This document shows positions 5,744 through 6,393 of a stretch of DNA of 6,393 nt, piece by piece. The DNA is taken from contig QCTA01000041.1 in NCBI GenBank assembly GCA_003211335.1, forward strand, positions 1 through 6,393, written 5' to 3'. This DNA comes from Prochlorococcus sp. AG-670-O11. Lineage in GTDB: Bacteria > Cyanobacteriota > Cyanobacteriia > PCC-6307 > Cyanobiaceae. The translations under genes were made by a program, and so were the position numbers. The notes under the pieces were generated by a model that had not been told where the DNA came from, made no database searches, and was given only the letters and a program-made list of their open reading frames with translations. Position 1 is the first letter of the stretch. Every line of letters starts with the position of its first letter.

Positions 5744-6393
5744 ATGGCTGATTTTTATCAAATACTTGGTGTTTCAAGAGATGCTGATGCTGATACTTTA
5801 AAAAGTGCTTATAGAAAGTTGGCAAGACAATATCATCCTGACGTTAATAAAGATCCCGGCGCTGAAGATAAATTTAAGGAGATAGGTAAGGCTTATCAAG
5901 CATTAGCGGATCCTGAAACCAGAGCCAGATATGATCAGTTTGGTGAAGCTGGAATAGGTGGAGCGGCTGGAATGCCAGATATGGGAGATATGGGCGGTTT
6001 TGCAGATTTGTTTGAAACTTTTTTTAATGGCTTTGGAGGGCAATCGCCACAAGGAGGAAGATCACAAAGAAGAGGCCCACAACAAGGTGATGATTTAAGG
6101 TATGACTTAAATATTGATTTTAAAGATGCTATTTTTGGACAACAAAGAGAAATAAAGATACCTCATTTAGAAACTTGTGAGGTATGTAGAGGTACTGGAG
6201 CAAAACAAGGAACTGGTCCAACAACTTGTACAACTTGTGGAGGAAGTGGACAGGTTAGAAGAGCTACAAGAACTCCTTTTGGTAATTTTACTCAAGTAGC
6301 AGAATGCCCAACTTGTAATGGAGTTGGACAAATAATTTCAGATCCATGCACAAGTTGTGGCGGAAATGGTGTTAAACAAGTTAGGAAAAAATT
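5744..6393 (+). CDS. dnaJ: Chaperone DnaJ (Hsp40), 3' end outside window
   Basis: This is a class I DnaJ co-chaperone, which delivers unfolded substrates to DnaK and stimulates its ATPase. The window holds the first 216 residues of a protein that is usually about 375 long. The J domain spans about 4-66 with the essential HPD at 31-33. A Gly/Phe/Met-rich linker follows (about 67-113), with the [12 protein letters not shown] segment at 86-97. The zinc-binding region has all four CxxCxGxG repeats: CEVCRGTG (145-152), CTTCGGSG (162-169), CPTCNGVG (188-195) and CTSCGGNG (202-209). All zinc cysteines are present, so this is a full type A DnaJ rather than a J-domain-only variant. The start is ATG at 5744 with [12 protein letters not shown], typical of DnaJ. 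There is no Shine-Dalgarno motif. It sits 29 bases after grpE, with no terminator between, supporting co-transcription. The frame is open at the window end. Confidence 0.97.
   Translation, partial: MADFYQILGVSRDADADTLKSAYRKLARQYHPDVNKDPGAEDKFKEIGKAYQALADPETRARYDQFGEAGIGGAAGMPDMGDMGGFADLFETFFNGFGGQSPQGGRSQRRGPQQGDDLRYDLNIDFKDAIFGQQREIKIPHLETCEVCRGTGAKQGTGPTTCTTCGGSGQVRRATRTPFGNFTQVAECPTCNGVGQIISDPCTSCGGNGVKQVRKK

Noticed and set aside
1..6393. A novel defence, mobile or multi-gene system
   Set aside because: Every long frame is explained by a recognised housekeeping, stress or signalling family, and there are no integrase, transposase, toxin, phage or array-like signals.

Overview
The window looks like a core-genome segment of a marine picocyanobacterium, most likely a low-GC Prochlorococcus. 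This rests on the strongly AT-rich sequence, the short intergenic gaps, the absence of clear Shine-Dalgarno motifs, and the protein types: a cyanobacterial RRM/glycine-rich RNA-binding protein and a DusA-type dihydrouridine synthase. The gene order phosphatase - argH - rbp - dus (reverse) - msrB - grpE - dnaJ also fits what I remember of Prochlorococcus genomes near the conventional numbering origin. That genus call is recognition from memory, not a database match.

Layout. From 1 to 1353 is a SpoIIE/RsbU-like PP2C phosphatase whose 5' end is uncertain because the frame is open to the window edge. Argininosuccinate lyase (argH) follows at 1413-2792. A 116-base leader with a small hairpin precedes a GTG-started RNA-binding protein (2909-3406). 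Its glycine-rich section is a GC-rich tandem repeat island. Next, on the reverse strand, is a DusA-like tRNA-dihydrouridine synthase (3403-4407); its stop codon interlocks with the stop of the RNA-binding gene. Only 17 bases separate it from the divergent msrB (4425-4919), which encodes methionine sulfoxide reductase B with a probable twin-arginine export signal. A GC-rich hairpin followed by T-rich sequence probably ends msrB. The window closes with the chaperone pair grpE (4995-5714) and dnaJ (from 5744, cut by the window end at residue 216).

How the genes relate. GrpE and DnaJ are the nucleotide exchange factor and J-domain co-chaperone of DnaK and are probably co-transcribed (29-base gap). 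MsrB repairs oxidised methionine and could be viewed with them as protein quality control, but the hairpin suggests separate transcription. ArgH, Dus and the RNA-binding protein are housekeeping functions whose adjacency is probably historical. I see no mobile element, tRNA, rRNA, CRISPR array or phage gene, and no intergenic stretch longer than about 120 bases. I do not find evidence for a new multi-gene system. The points worth a second look are local: the Tat-like signal and missing resolving cysteine of MsrB, the repeat-coded glycine tract and long tail of the RNA-binding protein, and the tightly packed convergent and divergent gene junctions.
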